This document shows positions 17,329 to 26,816 of a stretch of DNA of 64,000 bases, in pieces (the stretch's first letter is position 1; every line of letters begins with the position of its first letter). Under the pieces are notes generated by a model. That model was not told the origin of the DNA. It saw only the letters and a program-made list of their open reading frames with translations, and did not search any database. Made by a program: the position numbers and the translations under genes. Origin of the DNA: Fodinicola acaciae (lineage in GTDB: Bacteria; Actinomycetota; Actinomycetes; Mycobacteriales; HKI-0501); the NCBI RefSeq assembly GCF_010993745.1, contig NZ_WOTN01000001.1:933235-997234 (forward strand). Reading direction: 5' to 3'.

Positions 17329-20031
17329 ATGTCCAAACCCAGCATCACGGTGGTCCGCCGCAACGGTGAGACCTCCGCCTTTGATGCCAGCAAAATCTCG
17401 GTCGCGCTGAGCAAGGCATTCCTCGCCGTGGAAGGCGCGGACGCGGCAACCTCCAGCCGGGTACGCGAGCTGGTCGCCGGGCTGACCGGCCAGGTCGAGG
17501 CGGCGTTGTCGCGCGACGCCGGTCCAGATCGTCCAGTGCACATCGAGCAGATCCAGGATCAGGTGGAGCTCGCGTTGATGCGCGGTGAGCACCACAAAGT
17601 GGCACGCGCATACGTGCTTTATCGCGAGCAGCACGCGAAAGCGCGAGAGAAGGCGCCGGAGATCGCGGTCAGGCATCCGGACATCGAGCGGCTCACGCTG
17701 GTGGTCAAGGAGGCCTGCGCCGGCCTGGACTCGGTGTCCGCGGAGCTGGTTCTCCAGGAAACCAGGCGAAACCTGTACGACGGCATCACCGCCGCCGAGC
17801 TCGCGCTCGCGCCGTTGATGGCGGCGCGTACGCTCGTCGAGACAGATCCGGAGTATTCGTACGTCAGCGCGCGACTGCTCCTCGACAACCTGCGCGCCGA
17901 GGCACTCAGCTTCATCGACGGGAGGCCGTCGACCGCGAGCCACGGCGAGATCACCGGTGGATACGCCACATACTTCCAAAAATACGTCGAGCGCGGCATT
18001 GAACTCGGCCAGCTCGATCCCGCTCTGAAAAGGTTCGACCTGGCCAGGCTTGGCTCGGCGTTGGACGCGGACCGGGACCTGCTCTTCCAGTTTCTCGGCC
18101 TGCAGACACTCTACGACCGCTATCTGCTGCACAGTCGCGGCACGCGTTACGAGCTGCCGCAGGCGTTTTTCATGCGAGTGGCGATGGGGCTCGCGCTGCG
18201 CGAGGTGCAGCCTGACGACCGTGCGATCGAGTTCTACGATCTGTTGTCGTCGTTCGACTTCATGTGCTCGACGCCGACGCTTTTCAACGCTGGTACGACC
18301 CGGCCGCAGCTGTCGTCGTGTTTCCTCACCACGGTGGAAGACGATCTGAGCAGCATTTTCCATGGCATCAGGAACAACGCGTTGCTGTCCAAGTACGCCG
18401 GCGGACTCGGCAACGACTGGACGCCGGTGCGCGGCATCGGCGCGCACATCCGCGGTACGAACGGCGAGTCGCAGGGTGTGGTGCCGTTCCTGAAAATCGC
18501 CAACGACACGGCGGTTGCCGTCAACCAGGGCGGAAAACGCAAGGGTGCGGTCTGCGCATATCTGGAGACCTGGCACATCGACATCGAGGAGTTCCTCGAT
18601 CTGCGCAAGAACACCGGTGACGACCGGCGCCGTACGCACGACATGAACACCGCCAACTGGGTCCCCGACGAGTTCATCCGGCGCGTACGCGCGGATGCCG
18701 ACTGGACGCTGTTCTCACCGGACGAGGTGCCGGATTTGCACGACAAGTACGGCCAGGAGTTCGACGAGGCGTACAAGGTGTACGAAGAAGCCGCCGACCG
18801 CGACGAGATCGCCGTCTTCCGCAGGGTGAAAGCCAAAGATCTCTGGCGCCGGATGCTCACGATGCTGTTCGAGACCGGTCATCCGTGGATCACCTTCAAG
18901 GATCCGTGCAATGTGCGGTCGCCTCAGCAGCATGCCGGTGTCGTGCATTCGTCCAACCTGTGCACCGAAATCACGCTCAACACGGCGGTGGACGAGGTGG
19001 CCGTCTGCAACCTCGGCTCGGTCAACCTGGCCCAGCACGTGAGCAGGGACGGCATCGACCACGACCGGTTGGCGCGGACCGTACGCACCGCCGTACGGAT
19101 GCTCGACAACGTCATCGACGTGAATTTCTACACCATTGCGGAGGCGCGCGACTCCAACCTGCGGCACCGGCCGGTCGGCCTCGGCCTGATGGGGTTCACC
19201 GACGCACTTTTCGTCCAGCGCATTCCGATGGAGTCGGCGCAGGCCGTCGAGTTCGCCGATCGCAGCATGGAGGCGATCAGCTACCACGCGATCGCCGCGT
19301 CGACAGAGCTCGCCGAGGAACGTGGCAGCTACCAGTCGTACGAGGGATCGCTGTGGAGCAAAGGAATCCTGCCGATCGACTCGATCGAGTTGCTGGCCGC
19401 CTCGCGCGGTGGTGATCTCGACGTCGACCGATCGCGGACGCTGCACTGGGAAGGCCTGCGTACGCGCGTCAAGGCGGGCATGCGTAACTCCAACGTCATG
19501 GCCATCGCGCCGACCGCGACGATCGCCAACATCTGCGGCGTCGGCCAGTCGATCGAACCGCTTTACCGCAACCTGTATGTGAAGTCCAACATGTCCGGCG
19601 ACTTCATCGTGGTCAACGCCGCGTTGGTCCGCGACCTGAAGGCACGCGGCCTGTGGGACGAGGTGATGGTCAGCGACCTGAAGTTCTTCGACGGCAGTCT
19701 CGGACCGATCGACCGGGTGCCCGACGACCTGAAGACGTTGTACGCGACCGCCTTCGAGATCGACAGCCGCTGGCTGATCGAGGCGGCCGCGCGACGACAG
19801 AAATGGATCGACCAGTCGCAGTCGCTCAACCTCTACATTTCACGGCCGAACGGCCGAAAACTGGACGAGATGTATCAGCACGCGTGGATCCGCGGCCTGA
19901 AGACGACCTACTACCTGCGCGCCACCAGCGCCACCCACGTCGAGAAGAGCACGTTGCGCGGCACCGACGGAAAACTCAACGCCGTGGAGGCGTGCCGGAT
20001 CGACGACCCCGACTGCGAAGCCTGCCAGTAG
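17329..20031 (+). CDS. nrdA: Class I ribonucleoside-diphosphate reductase, alpha subunit
   Basis: A 900-residue catalytic subunit that reduces ribonucleoside diphosphates. Residues 5-100 are an ATP-cone ([16 protein letters not shown]), the allosteric on/off site. The core has [20 protein letters not shown] with a substrate-site cysteine, SNLCTEI with the radical cysteine, and [12 protein letters not shown]. The C-terminal CEAC (C896, C899) is the pair that passes reducing power to the active site. The ATG at 17329 is chosen over an upstream GTG because GGAGA precedes it and the ATP-cone starts at residue 5. Operon with nrdB 14 bp downstream, under the B12 riboswitch. Confidence 0.95.
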   Translation: MSKPSITVVRRNGETSAFDASKISVALSKAFLAVEGADAATSSRVRELVAGLTGQVEAALSRDAGPDRPVHIEQIQDQVELALMRGEHHKVARAYVLYREQHAKAREKAPEIAVRHPDIERLTLVVKEACAGLDSVSAELVLQETRRNLYDGITAAELALAPLMAARTLVETDPEYSYVSARLLLDNLRAEALSFIDGRPSTASHGEITGGYATYFQKYVERGIELGQLDPALKRFDLARLGSALDADRDLLFQFLGLQTLYDRYLLHSRGTRYELPQAFFMRVAMGLALREVQPDDRAIEFYDLLSSFDFMCSTPTLFNAGTTRPQLSSCFLTTVEDDLSSIFHGIRNNALLSKYAGGLGNDWTPVRGIGAHIRGTNGESQGVVPFLKIANDTAVAVNQGGKRKGAVCAYLETWHIDIEEFLDLRKNTGDDRRRTHDMNTANWVPDEFIRRVRADADWTLFSPDEVPDLHDKYGQEFDEAYKVYEEAADRDEIAVFRRVKAKDLWRRMLTMLFETGHPWITFKDPCNVRSPQQHAGVVHSSNLCTEITLNTAVDEVAVCNLGSVNLAQHVSRDGIDHDRLARTVRTAVRMLDNVIDVNFYTIAEARDSNLRHRPVGLGLMGFTDALFVQRIPMESAQAVEFADRSMEAISYHAIAASTELAEERGSYQSYEGSLWSKGILPIDSIELLAASRGGDLDVDRSRTLHWEGLRTRVKAGMRNSNVMAIAPTATIANICGVGQSIEPLYRNLYVKSNMSGDFIVVNAALVRDLKARGLWDEVMVSDLKFFDGSLGPIDRVPDDLKTLYATAFEIDSRWLIEAAARRQKWIDQSQSLNLYISRPNGRKLDEMYQHAWIRGLKTTYYLRATSATHVEKSTLRGTDGKLNAVEACRIDDPDCEACQ

Positions 20032-20045
20032 AAGGAGATGCAGAC

Positions 20046-21086
20046 ATGACGACCATCGACCGTGGAGCGGCCAGGGTCAGCGTCGACGACAAGGCGATGA
20101 TCAACTGCCGTGCCGACGTCAACCAGCTGCTGCCACTGAAATACACCTGGGCCTGGGACAAATACCTGGCCGGCTGCAGCAACCACTGGATGCCGACCGA
20201 GGTCTCGATGCAGGCCGACATCGCGCTGTGGCGCTCGCCGACCGGCCTGACCGCCGACGAACGCCTGATGACCAAACGAAACCTCGGCTTCTTCGCGACC
20301 TCGGAGTCACTGGTCGCCAACAACATCGTGCTCGCCGTCTATCGCCACCTTACCAATCCGGAGTGCCGGCAGTATCTGCTCCGCCAGGCCTTCGAGGAGG
20401 CCGTACACACCCACACTTTCCAGTACATCTGCGAAAGCCTCGGCCTGGACGAGGGTGAGCTGTTCAACATGTATCGCGAGGTGCCGTCCATCACCGACAA
20501 GGCGGCCTGGGCCCTGGACTACACGCAGCATCTGGAGGATCCGGAGTTTCGCACCGGTACGCCGGAAAGGGACCAGGCCTTCCTGCGCGACCTGGTCGCC
20601 TTCTACGTGATTTTCGAAGGAATGTGGTTCTACACCGGATTCGCGCAGATCCTCTCGCTCGGCCGGCGCAACAAGATGGTCGGCATCGCCGAGCAGTACC
20701 AGTACATCCTGCGCGACGAGTCGATCCACCTCAACTTCGGCATCGACACGATCAACCAGATCAGGATCGAGAACCCGCACCTGTGGAGCGAGGAGTTCCA
20801 GCGGGAGGTGCGCACGATGCTCGCCGAGGCGTGTGAGCTGGAGGTCGCGTACGGCCGGGACACCATGCCGCGCGGCATCCTCGGCATCAACGCCGACCTT
20901 TGCCAGCAATACATGCATTTCATCACCAACCGGCGGTGCGGCCAGCTCGGCCTGAAGCCGGTGTTCGGCGCGGCCGACAACCCGTTCCCGTGGATGTCGG
21001 AGGCGATGGACCTGACGAAGGAGAAGAACTTCTTCGAGACCCGCGTGACCGAATACCAGTCAGGCGGTTCGCTCGACTGGGATTGA
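20046..21086 (+). CDS. nrdB: Class I ribonucleotide reductase, beta (radical-generating) subunit, class Ic-like
   Basis: A 346-residue ferritin-like subunit that supplies the radical to NrdA. Aligned with the E. coli motif E115-x2-H118-x3-Y122, the sequence [12 protein letters not shown] gives E118 and H121 as metal ligands but F125 in place of the radical tyrosine. E87 stands where most enzymes have Asp84. Phe plus Glu at these two positions is the signature of class Ic proteins such as that of Chlamydia trachomatis, which use an Mn/Fe centre instead of a tyrosyl radical. AAGGAG precedes the ATG at 20046. Confidence 0.94.
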   Translation: MTTIDRGAARVSVDDKAMINCRADVNQLLPLKYTWAWDKYLAGCSNHWMPTEVSMQADIALWRSPTGLTADERLMTKRNLGFFATSESLVANNIVLAVYRHLTNPECRQYLLRQAFEEAVHTHTFQYICESLGLDEGELFNMYREVPSITDKAAWALDYTQHLEDPEFRTGTPERDQAFLRDLVAFYVIFEGMWFYTGFAQILSLGRRNKMVGIAEQYQYILRDESIHLNFGIDTINQIRIENPHLWSEEFQREVRTMLAEACELEVAYGRDTMPRGILGINADLCQQYMHFITNRRCGQLGLKPVFGAADNPFPWMSEAMDLTKEKNFFETRVTEYQSGGSLDWD

Positions 21087-21089
21087 CCG

Positions 21090-21530
21090 CTAGAGCTGCC
21101 AGCAGAGGGTCACCGACGTGCCGCGTTCGGTCGCGTCGATGCGTACGTCGTCGGCGAGCCGGCGCATCAGGAGGAGCCCGTGTCCGCGCGGACCGGGGGA
21201 GACCGGCGCTGGCCGCCATCGGCCATGGTCCCGGATGGTGATCACCGCGGCGCCACTGACCACCTCGGCGGTGACCAGCAGCTCGCGGTTGACGACCGGC
21301 ACGGTGCTGTACGCGTGGTCGACGATGTTGGCCAGCGCCTCGTACGCGGCGAGGCCGAGCGACTGCACCTGCTCCGGGTTCAGGCCCACGCGGTAACCCC
21401 ACTGGGTCAGCTGTTTGCGCAGGTCACGGAGGCGCAGCGGATCGGCGGGGATCCATCCCGTCGTCAGCGTGCCGACGATGCCGCCGGAGCGGCCGCCGGT
21501 GCCCTCGGTCGTCGGCGTGTTTGTCTGCAC
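21090..21530 (-). CDS. Anti-sigma regulatory factor-type ATP-binding protein (HATPase_c_2)
   Basis: A 146-residue protein with a GHKL ATPase fold as in RsbW/SpoIIAB. AAYEALANIVDHAYS is the N-box with its conserved asparagine, RDHGRWRPAPVSPGPRGHGL covers the G1/G2 boxes, and it ends with LLMRRLADDVRIDATERGT. In partner switching such proteins bind sigma factors or STAS antagonists. It is very similar in motifs and length to the protein at 59399-59815. The GTG at 21530 follows GAGGAG at 5 bp. It diverges from the ECF sigma factor at 21712. Confidence 0.85.
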   Translation of the reverse strand: MQTNTPTTEGTGGRSGGIVGTLTTGWIPADPLRLRDLRKQLTQWGYRVGLNPEQVQSLGLAAYEALANIVDHAYSTVPVVNRELLVTAEVVSGAAVITIRDHGRWRPAPVSPGPRGHGLLLMRRLADDVRIDATERGTSVTLCWQL

Positions 21531-21711
21531 ACCCTCTCCTCGACCTGTCGCAGGACCTGTCAGCAAGTCGACTTCCCAATACCCGCCGGGCGCGGTTTCT
21601 ACACGCGGCGCGGCGGTGAATTTTGCCGCAGCGCCGAATGTCCGGTTCACCGTGCAACCCGATCGGCCGGTCCGCCATTTGGAAGGGTGAAGCGCGGTGA
21701 GAGGAGCGGGC

Positions 21712-22230
21712 GTGCGGGCCGACAGGGAACGGCGTTACGTCGAGTACGCGACGGCACGGATGCCGGCGCTGCGGCGGACGGCGTACATGCTGACCGGTGA
21801 CCCACATCGGTCGGACGACCTGGTCCAACACGCCATGACCAAGCTCTACCAGCACTGGCGGCGGGTCGAGGACTATCCGCGGCTGGACGCGTACGTCCGG
21901 CGGATCCTGGTCAACGCCTTCCTGGAGGAGCGGCGGCACGCGTGGACCAGGGTCGCGCTGGTCGACCGGCCGCCGGATGTCGCGGTCAGCGATCCGGACC
22001 GCAGCGGCGACCGCGAGATCCTGCACGCGGCGCTGCTGCGGGTGCCGCCTCGACAGCGAGCGATGCTCGTCCTGCGCTTCCTCAACGACATGTCCATCTC
22101 CGCGGTCGCGGAGCTGTTCCGCGTGTCCGAAGGCACCGTCAAGAGCCAGACCGCGCGTGGCCTGGAGGCCATGCGGCGAGCGCTGGAGGCCGAGGCCCCG
22201 GACGCGTACGGGAGGAAGGTCCAGTCATGA
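21712..22230 (+). CDS. ECF sigma factor, SigE-like family of actinobacteria
   Basis: A 172-residue RNA polymerase sigma factor. Region 2 is near residues 10-75 (RRTAYMLTGDPHRSDDLVQ, KLYQHWRRVEDYPRLDAYV) and region 4 near 100-160 (VPPRQRAMLVLRFLNDMS, VSEGTVKSQTARGLEAMR). GTG 21712 is preferred to GTG 21697 because GAGGAG lies 5 bp before it. The stop overlaps the start of a membrane protein (ATGA) that is probably its anti-sigma partner. The signal and target genes are unknown. Confidence 0.92.
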   Translation: MRADRERRYVEYATARMPALRRTAYMLTGDPHRSDDLVQHAMTKLYQHWRRVEDYPRLDAYVRRILVNAFLEERRHAWTRVALVDRPPDVAVSDPDRSGDREILHAALLRVPPRQRAMLVLRFLNDMSISAVAELFRVSEGTVKSQTARGLEAMRRALEAEAPDAYGRKVQS

Positions 22231-23318
22231 CCGAACCCAGCGAGACCCTGCTGGCGCCACTGCGCGACGCCGAGCCGGCCACGCCGCCGGCGTATGACCT
22301 CGACCGGGCGATCCGTGACGGCCGGCGCAACATCAGCCGGCGTAACCTGCTGGTCGGCTCGGCCGCGGCCGCCGTGCTCGTCGCCGCCGGCGGCGCGGTC
22401 GGCACGCTCCGGCCGCCCACCGGCAGCATGCCGGTCGCGTGGATGGGGCCGCGCGGAGCGGCGGGCGCGGCGACCGATCCGGCGACGCTGACGTTCCGGC
22501 TGGCCTGGTCGCCGGCGACGCCGGTCGTCGACGTGTCGACCAGCGAGTACGGACAGCGTACGCAGCACATCGAGATCGGCTCCGACAGTCATTACCGGGT
22601 GGCCGCCGAGGTCGGCATGTACGCGCGAGGTGCCGGCTGGCGCGATCCGCTGATCACCACCGACACGCCGCTTTATGGCCAACCGGGCCGCACCGGCATG
22701 CCCGACGGTGAGCCGGGGCCGACGATCGGTGGCCAGCGCTCGGTTTGGCTGTCGAAGTCGGCAAGCGGCGCGTCGGTCGTGTGGCCGTGGAGTCCGGGCG
22801 CGTACGCGGTGGCCGCTGCGCGTACGGCCGAGATGGTGGAGCGGTTGGTGAACGGCATCCGGCTGGTGAACGAGCCGGTGCGCGCGCCGTTCACCGCGCC
22901 GCGGCCGCCGGTCGCGTTGAAGCTGCGGGAGACGAGTGTGACGCACGGACCGGGGGAGACGTACGCGGCCAGCCTGGCCTTCTCCGACCGCGCCGATCTG
23001 GCCGAGCCAGGCAAGAGCTGGGCCCGGATGGTGCGTTACGACGTGATCCGCGACGCGCGCCGGGACAACGCTGGCAGCGACAAAATTCCGGCACCAACGT
23101 CCATTGTGGACGGACATCCGGCGCATGTCGCCTTCGCGAACGGCGGCGAGCTGGCCTGGCTCTTCGACGTGGACGGCTTCCTCGTCGAGGTCGGTGCCTG
23201 GGATCCGGCCAGCCTGCGGCTGCTCGGCGGTGCCGGCGCGGTGCTGCGTACGGCCCGGCGGATCCGGCCGGTGGCGAGTCCGGACAAACAGTCGTCGTGG
23301 CTGCCGCCGCTCTCCTGA
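22227..23318 (+). CDS. Membrane protein coupled to the ECF sigma factor, probable anti-sigma factor
   Basis: A 363-residue protein with a short cytoplasmic N-terminus, one membrane span at about residues 39-60 (LLVGSAAAAVLVAAGGAVG) and a ~300-residue outside domain. No zinc-finger HxxxCxxC motif is seen in the cytoplasmic part. Its start overlaps the sigma factor stop, the usual arrangement of an ECF sigma/anti-sigma pair, so its N-terminal ~38 residues may hold the sigma factor at the membrane. The function rests on context and topology only; the outside domain is not recognised. Confidence 0.7.
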   Translation: MTEPSETLLAPLRDAEPATPPAYDLDRAIRDGRRNISRRNLLVGSAAAAVLVAAGGAVGTLRPPTGSMPVAWMGPRGAAGAATDPATLTFRLAWSPATPVVDVSTSEYGQRTQHIEIGSDSHYRVAAEVGMYARGAGWRDPLITTDTPLYGQPGRTGMPDGEPGPTIGGQRSVWLSKSASGASVVWPWSPGAYAVAAARTAEMVERLVNGIRLVNEPVRAPFTAPRPPVALKLRETSVTHGPGETYAASLAFSDRADLAEPGKSWARMVRYDVIRDARRDNAGSDKIPAPTSIVDGHPAHVAFANGGELAWLFDVDGFLVEVGAWDPASLRLLGGAGAVLRTARRIRPVASPDKQSSWLPPLS

Positions 23319-23370
23319 CCCGTGGGAAAGGCCATGGACTGCGATGCGCTGAACCGGTTACGTTGACGGC

Positions 23371-24000
23371 GTGATCTCGTTGACGGTGGCGCTGACCTTC
23401 CTCGGTGTGGTCCTCCTCGGAGCGATGGCACCCGGTCCGGATTTCGTACTGATGACCCGAAACTCACTGTTCGGCGGCCGGAAGGCCGGCGTCGCGTGCG
23501 CGTTCGGGATCGCCTGCGGCGTGTTCGTCTGGGTGGTCTCGATCGCGCTCGGCGTGGCGAGCCTGCTGGCCGCCTCCGCCGTCGCGTTCACCGTCGTGAA
23601 GCTGGCGGGTGCCGCATATCTGCTCTATCTCGGCGTACGCGCCTGGTGGAACGTCCGAAAGGGCGGTTATCGCGACCTGGAGAGCGCCGACCTCGGCGAC
23701 GTGCCGGCCGCCAAGGCCTTCCGGCAGGGACTGCTGTGCAACCTGCTCAACCCGAAGGTGTCGGTGTTCTTCCTGGCGCTGATCCCGCAGTTCCTGCCGG
23801 TCGCGGCGCTGCCGACGCAGACGCTGGAGCTGGCGGTGATCGCCACGCTGGTCAGTGCCACCTGGTGGGTGACCTTCGCATTCCTGGTCGGCTCGCTGCG
23901 CCGCTTCTTCGGTTCTGGTCGCGTACGTCGCGCGATGGACGCGGTGATGGGGACGCTGCTGGTCGGCCTCGGCATCCGCGTCGCCACGCAGGTCAGCTGA
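23371..24000 (+). CDS. LysE family translocator
   Basis: A 209-residue inner-membrane exporter with about six membrane spans. The family signature GAMAPGPDFVLMTRNSL lies at residues 17-33, and FRQGLLCNLLNPKVSVFFL near residue 120 matches the conserved mid-region of LysE/RhtB proteins. These export amino acids or derivatives by proton exchange; the substrate is unknown. Its stop codon shares one base with the start of the beta-mannosidase (TGATG). Confidence 0.92.
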   Translation: MISLTVALTFLGVVLLGAMAPGPDFVLMTRNSLFGGRKAGVACAFGIACGVFVWVVSIALGVASLLAASAVAFTVVKLAGAAYLLYLGVRAWWNVRKGGYRDLESADLGDVPAAKAFRQGLLCNLLNPKVSVFFLALIPQFLPVAALPTQTLELAVIATLVSATWWVTFAFLVGSLRRFFGSGRVRRAMDAVMGTLLVGLGIRVATQVS

Positions 24001-26390
24001 TGCGGCGCACCCCACTGCACGACGGCTGGACCGTACGCGCCGCCGAGTCCGAGGTCGTGCCGGCGACGGTGCCCGGCTGCGTACACACCGACCTGCTCGC
24101 CGCCGGCCGGATCCCGGATCCGTATCTCGACCAGAACGAGGCCGAGCTGGCCTGGATCGGCCAGACGGACTGGCGATACGAGATGACCTTCGACTGGCAG
24201 CCTGACGGCGACGACCGTGTCGACCTGGTCTGCGACGGCCTGGACACCATCGCGACGGTGCAGCTCAACGGCGTCGTCGTCGGCCAGACGTACAACATGC
24301 ATCGCGGTTATCGCTTCGACGTAGGCGAAAACCTGCGACCAGGCGGCAACCAGCTGGTGGTCACGTTCGCGTCGCCGATCGGATATGCCGTCCAGCAAAG
24401 GGAAAAGCTCGGCGCGCGGCCCGGTGCCTACGCGTATCCGTACAACTTCATCCGCAAGATGGCCTGCAACTTCGGCTGGGACTGGGGACCGGCGCTGGTG
24501 ACCGCCGGCATCTGGCGGCCGATCGCGCTGGAGTCGTGGTCGACGGCACGGCTCGCCAGCGTACGACCGATCGTGGCGGTGGAAGGAAAAGTCGGCAAGG
24601 TCGCGGTGCAGGTGGAGGTCGAGCGTGCCGGCGATGGCGAGCTGCCGCTGACCGTACGGGTCGGGGACATCGCGACCGAGGCCGTCGTACCGGCCGGCGA
24701 GGACAGCGTGACGGTCGAGGTCGAGGTGCCGGAGCCGCGGCTGTGGTGGCCGCGCGGATACGGCGAGCAGCCGCTCTATCCACTGCGGGTCGAGCTGGCC
24801 GGCGACACGTACGAGCGGGAGATCGGCTTCCGGACCGTACGGCTGGACACCGGTCGCGACGACATCGGCACGCGTTTCACCTTTGTCGTCAACGATGTCC
24901 CGGTGTTCGCGCGAGGCGTCAACTGGATCCCGGACGACTGTTTTCCGCATCGGGTGGATCGCGACCGCTATGCGCGGCGGCTGGACCAGACCGTCGAGGC
25001 CGGCGCCAACCTCGTACGCGTCTGGGGTGGCGGCATCTACGAGAGCGACGACTTCTACGCGCTGTGCGACGAGCGTGGTTTGTTGGTGTGGCAGGACTTC
25101 CTGTTCGCCTGCGCGGCCTATCCGGAGGAGGAGCCGCTGCGCGGCGAGGTCGTCGCGGAGGCGCGGCAGGCCGTCACACGGCTGGTGTCGCATCCGAGTC
25201 TGGTGCTGTGGAACGGAAACAACGAGAACATCTGGGGATATCACGACTGGAATTGGCGGGACCAGCTCGACGACCGCAGCTGGGGGCTCGGCTATTATCT
25301 CGACGTACTGCCGAAAATCGTCGCCGAGCTGGATCCGTCGCGGCCATACAACGCCGGATCGCCGTGGTCGCTGTCGGAGGACATCCATCCCAACGACCCC
25401 AACCACGGCTGCATGCACGTGTGGGACGTGTGGAACGTGCGCGACTATTCCGGCTATCGCGACTATGTCCCGAGATTCGCCGCCGAGTTTGGTTTCCAGG
25501 GGCCACCGGCCTGGTCGACGCTGACCCGCGCCGTCCACGACGAGCCGTTGGCCGTACGCGGTCCGGCCATGCTGGCACACCAAAAAGCCGTCGACGGCAT
25601 GGAAAAGATCGACCGGTCGCTGGTGGAACATTTCCGGGTGCCTGAGGACTTCGGCGACTGGTTCTGGGCCGCGCAGCTCAACCAGGCACGAGCGGTCTCG
25701 TCCGGTGTCCAGTGGTTCCGGTCGTGGACGCCGCGCTGTGCCGGCACGATTTTGTGGCAGATCAACGACTGTTGGCCGGTCACGTCGTGGTCGGTGGTCG
25801 ACGGCGACGGCCGGTTGAAGCCGGCCTGGTATGCGCTGCGCCGGTCGTACGCGGATCGCTTCGTCACCATCCAGCCGCGCGACGACGGCTTGGCCGTGAT
25901 CGTCGTCAACGACACCGATGACGACTGGGACGACGCCGTCACCGTGCACCGGATTTCCTTTGACGGCAACGTCATCGCGTCGGTGGAGCTCGACCTGGCC
26001 TTGTCGGCGCGAGGAAGCCTGACGACGATGCTGCCGGAGTCGGTGGCGGTCGCCGGCGACCGTACGCGCGAGCTGCTGGTCGCCACCAGCGCGGCCGGTC
26101 GCGCCGTCTGGTTTTTCGCGCCGGACAAGGATCTCGCGCTGCCGGCCAGCGCGTACGACCTCGACTGTGTGGCGATTTCCGGTGGCTGTCAGGTGACGGT
26201 GACCGCGCACGTGCTGCTGCTCGACGTGGCGCTGCTCGCCGATCAGGTCGCCGCGGACGCTGTCGTTGACGACATGCTGGTGACGCTGTTGCCAGGTGAG
26301 TCGGTGACCTTCACCGTACGGACGGATGCGACCGTCGATCCGGACGATTTCGGCGCTGTGATCCGGACGGCCAATCAGCTCGTCCAGTAG
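24000..26390 (+). CDS. Beta-mannosidase (glycoside hydrolase family 2)
   Basis: A 796-residue GH2 enzyme that removes terminal beta-linked mannose from oligosaccharides. Domains in order are a sugar-binding jelly roll (HDGWTVRAAE to about residue 160), Ig-like domains and the TIM barrel from about 290. NFGWDWGPALVTAGIW near residue 155 is typical of beta-mannosidases. The acid/base Glu409 sits in WNGNNEN and the nucleophile Glu496 in AEFGFQG. No signal peptide is seen, so it acts inside the cell on imported oligosaccharides. The overlap with the LysE exporter gene implies co-transcription, but the functional link is unclear. Confidence 0.92.
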   Translation: MRRTPLHDGWTVRAAESEVVPATVPGCVHTDLLAAGRIPDPYLDQNEAELAWIGQTDWRYEMTFDWQPDGDDRVDLVCDGLDTIATVQLNGVVVGQTYNMHRGYRFDVGENLRPGGNQLVVTFASPIGYAVQQREKLGARPGAYAYPYNFIRKMACNFGWDWGPALVTAGIWRPIALESWSTARLASVRPIVAVEGKVGKVAVQVEVERAGDGELPLTVRVGDIATEAVVPAGEDSVTVEVEVPEPRLWWPRGYGEQPLYPLRVELAGDTYEREIGFRTVRLDTGRDDIGTRFTFVVNDVPVFARGVNWIPDDCFPHRVDRDRYARRLDQTVEAGANLVRVWGGGIYESDDFYALCDERGLLVWQDFLFACAAYPEEEPLRGEVVAEARQAVTRLVSHPSLVLWNGNNENIWGYHDWNWRDQLDDRSWGLGYYLDVLPKIVAELDPSRPYNAGSPWSLSEDIHPNDPNHGCMHVWDVWNVRDYSGYRDYVPRFAAEFGFQGPPAWSTLTRAVHDEPLAVRGPAMLAHQKAVDGMEKIDRSLVEHFRVPEDFGDWFWAAQLNQARAVSSGVQWFRSWTPRCAGTILWQINDCWPVTSWSVVDGDGRLKPAWYALRRSYADRFVTIQPRDDGLAVIVVNDTDDDWDDAVTVHRISFDGNVIASVELDLALSARGSLTTMLPESVAVAGDRTRELLVATSAAGRAVWFFAPDKDLALPASAYDLDCVAISGGCQVTVTAHVLLLDVALLADQVAADAVVDDMLVTLLPGESVTFTVRTDATVDPDDFGAVIRTANQLVQ

Positions 26391-26401
26391 GCCGTGGACT
26401 G

Positions 26402-26446
26402 TCCTATTGCCCACCTACCGTGCTGCTGGTAGGTGACGAGATAGGA
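26402..26446 (+). promoter_or_regulatory. Two-part hairpin covering the ribosome-binding site of the VOC gene
   Basis: A perfect inner stem CACCTACC (26412-26419) / GGTAGGTG (26428-26435) with an 8-nt loop is extended by an outer stem TCCTAT (26402-26407) / ATAGGA (26441-26446). The outer right arm contains part of AGGAGAGG, the ribosome-binding site of the gene at 26453. If folded in RNA it would hide that site; as DNA the inner 8+8 dyad could equally be an operator. No U-run follows, so it is not a simple terminator for the mannosidase. Confidence 0.55.
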
Positions 26447-26452
26447 GAGGTC

Positions 26453-26746
26453 ATGTCCGTTGTTCGCACCGGTGCCGATCTGCCGGCCGGCGAGCGTACG
26501 CTCAATCCGTTCGCGATCGTCGATGGTGCCGCCGAGTTGATCACCTTCGTTGAGGAGGTGTTCGACGGCGTGCAGCGTGCGCAGGCGCGTACGCCGATGC
26601 CGTCCGGTTTGGCGCGGCTGCGCGATCCGTGGGGAAACCTCTGGTGGCTCTATGCGCCGGCGCGCGGTGGCGACGCGACTCCGCACTGGGAGGGCGGCTC
26701 CACGTACCTGTTCGACTCGCTGGACGTGGCGCTGCGCGAGGCCTAG
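26453..26746 (+). CDS. Shortened VOC/glyoxalase-like protein
   Basis: A 97-residue protein. It begins like PhnB-type VOC proteins (TLNPFAIVDGAAELITFVEEVF) and ends like them (LRDPWGNLWWLYAP), but the ~60 residues normally between these parts are missing, leaving VQRAQARTPMPSGLA as the join. Normal members are about 120-160 residues. The frame is intact and AGGAGAGG precedes ATG 26453. An in-frame internal deletion would explain it; whether the product folds, for example as a swapped dimer, is unknown. Confidence 0.6.
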   Translation: MSVVRTGADLPAGERTLNPFAIVDGAAELITFVEEVFDGVQRAQARTPMPSGLARLRDPWGNLWWLYAPARGGDATPHWEGGSTYLFDSLDVALREA

Positions 26747-26760
26747 CTCTCATCGGGAAC

Positions 26761-26802
26761 ATGCGTGCGCATAGAGCTGTTACGGTCTATGCGCACGCAT
26801 AG
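26761..26802. promoter_or_regulatory. Double palindromic operator before the LLM oxidoreductase
   Basis: ATGCGTGCGCATAGA (26761-26775) and TCTATGCGCACGCAT (26786-26800) are exact inverted copies, 10 bp apart. Each arm is itself a palindrome of form ATGCG-N2-CGCAT, with centres 28 bp apart, and the right one extends to CTATGCG-CA-CGCATAG. This looks like two sites for one dimeric repressor of TetR or MarR type. It lies 14 bp before the oxidoreductase start. No such regulator is encoded nearby. Confidence 0.7.
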
Positions 26803-26816
26803 ATGAGGAGCGGGAG

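Noticed and set aside
23667-26414. Open frame of 915 codons antisense to LysE and beta-mannosidase
   Set aside because: Shadow of two well-supported genes; no ribosome-binding site or known motif.
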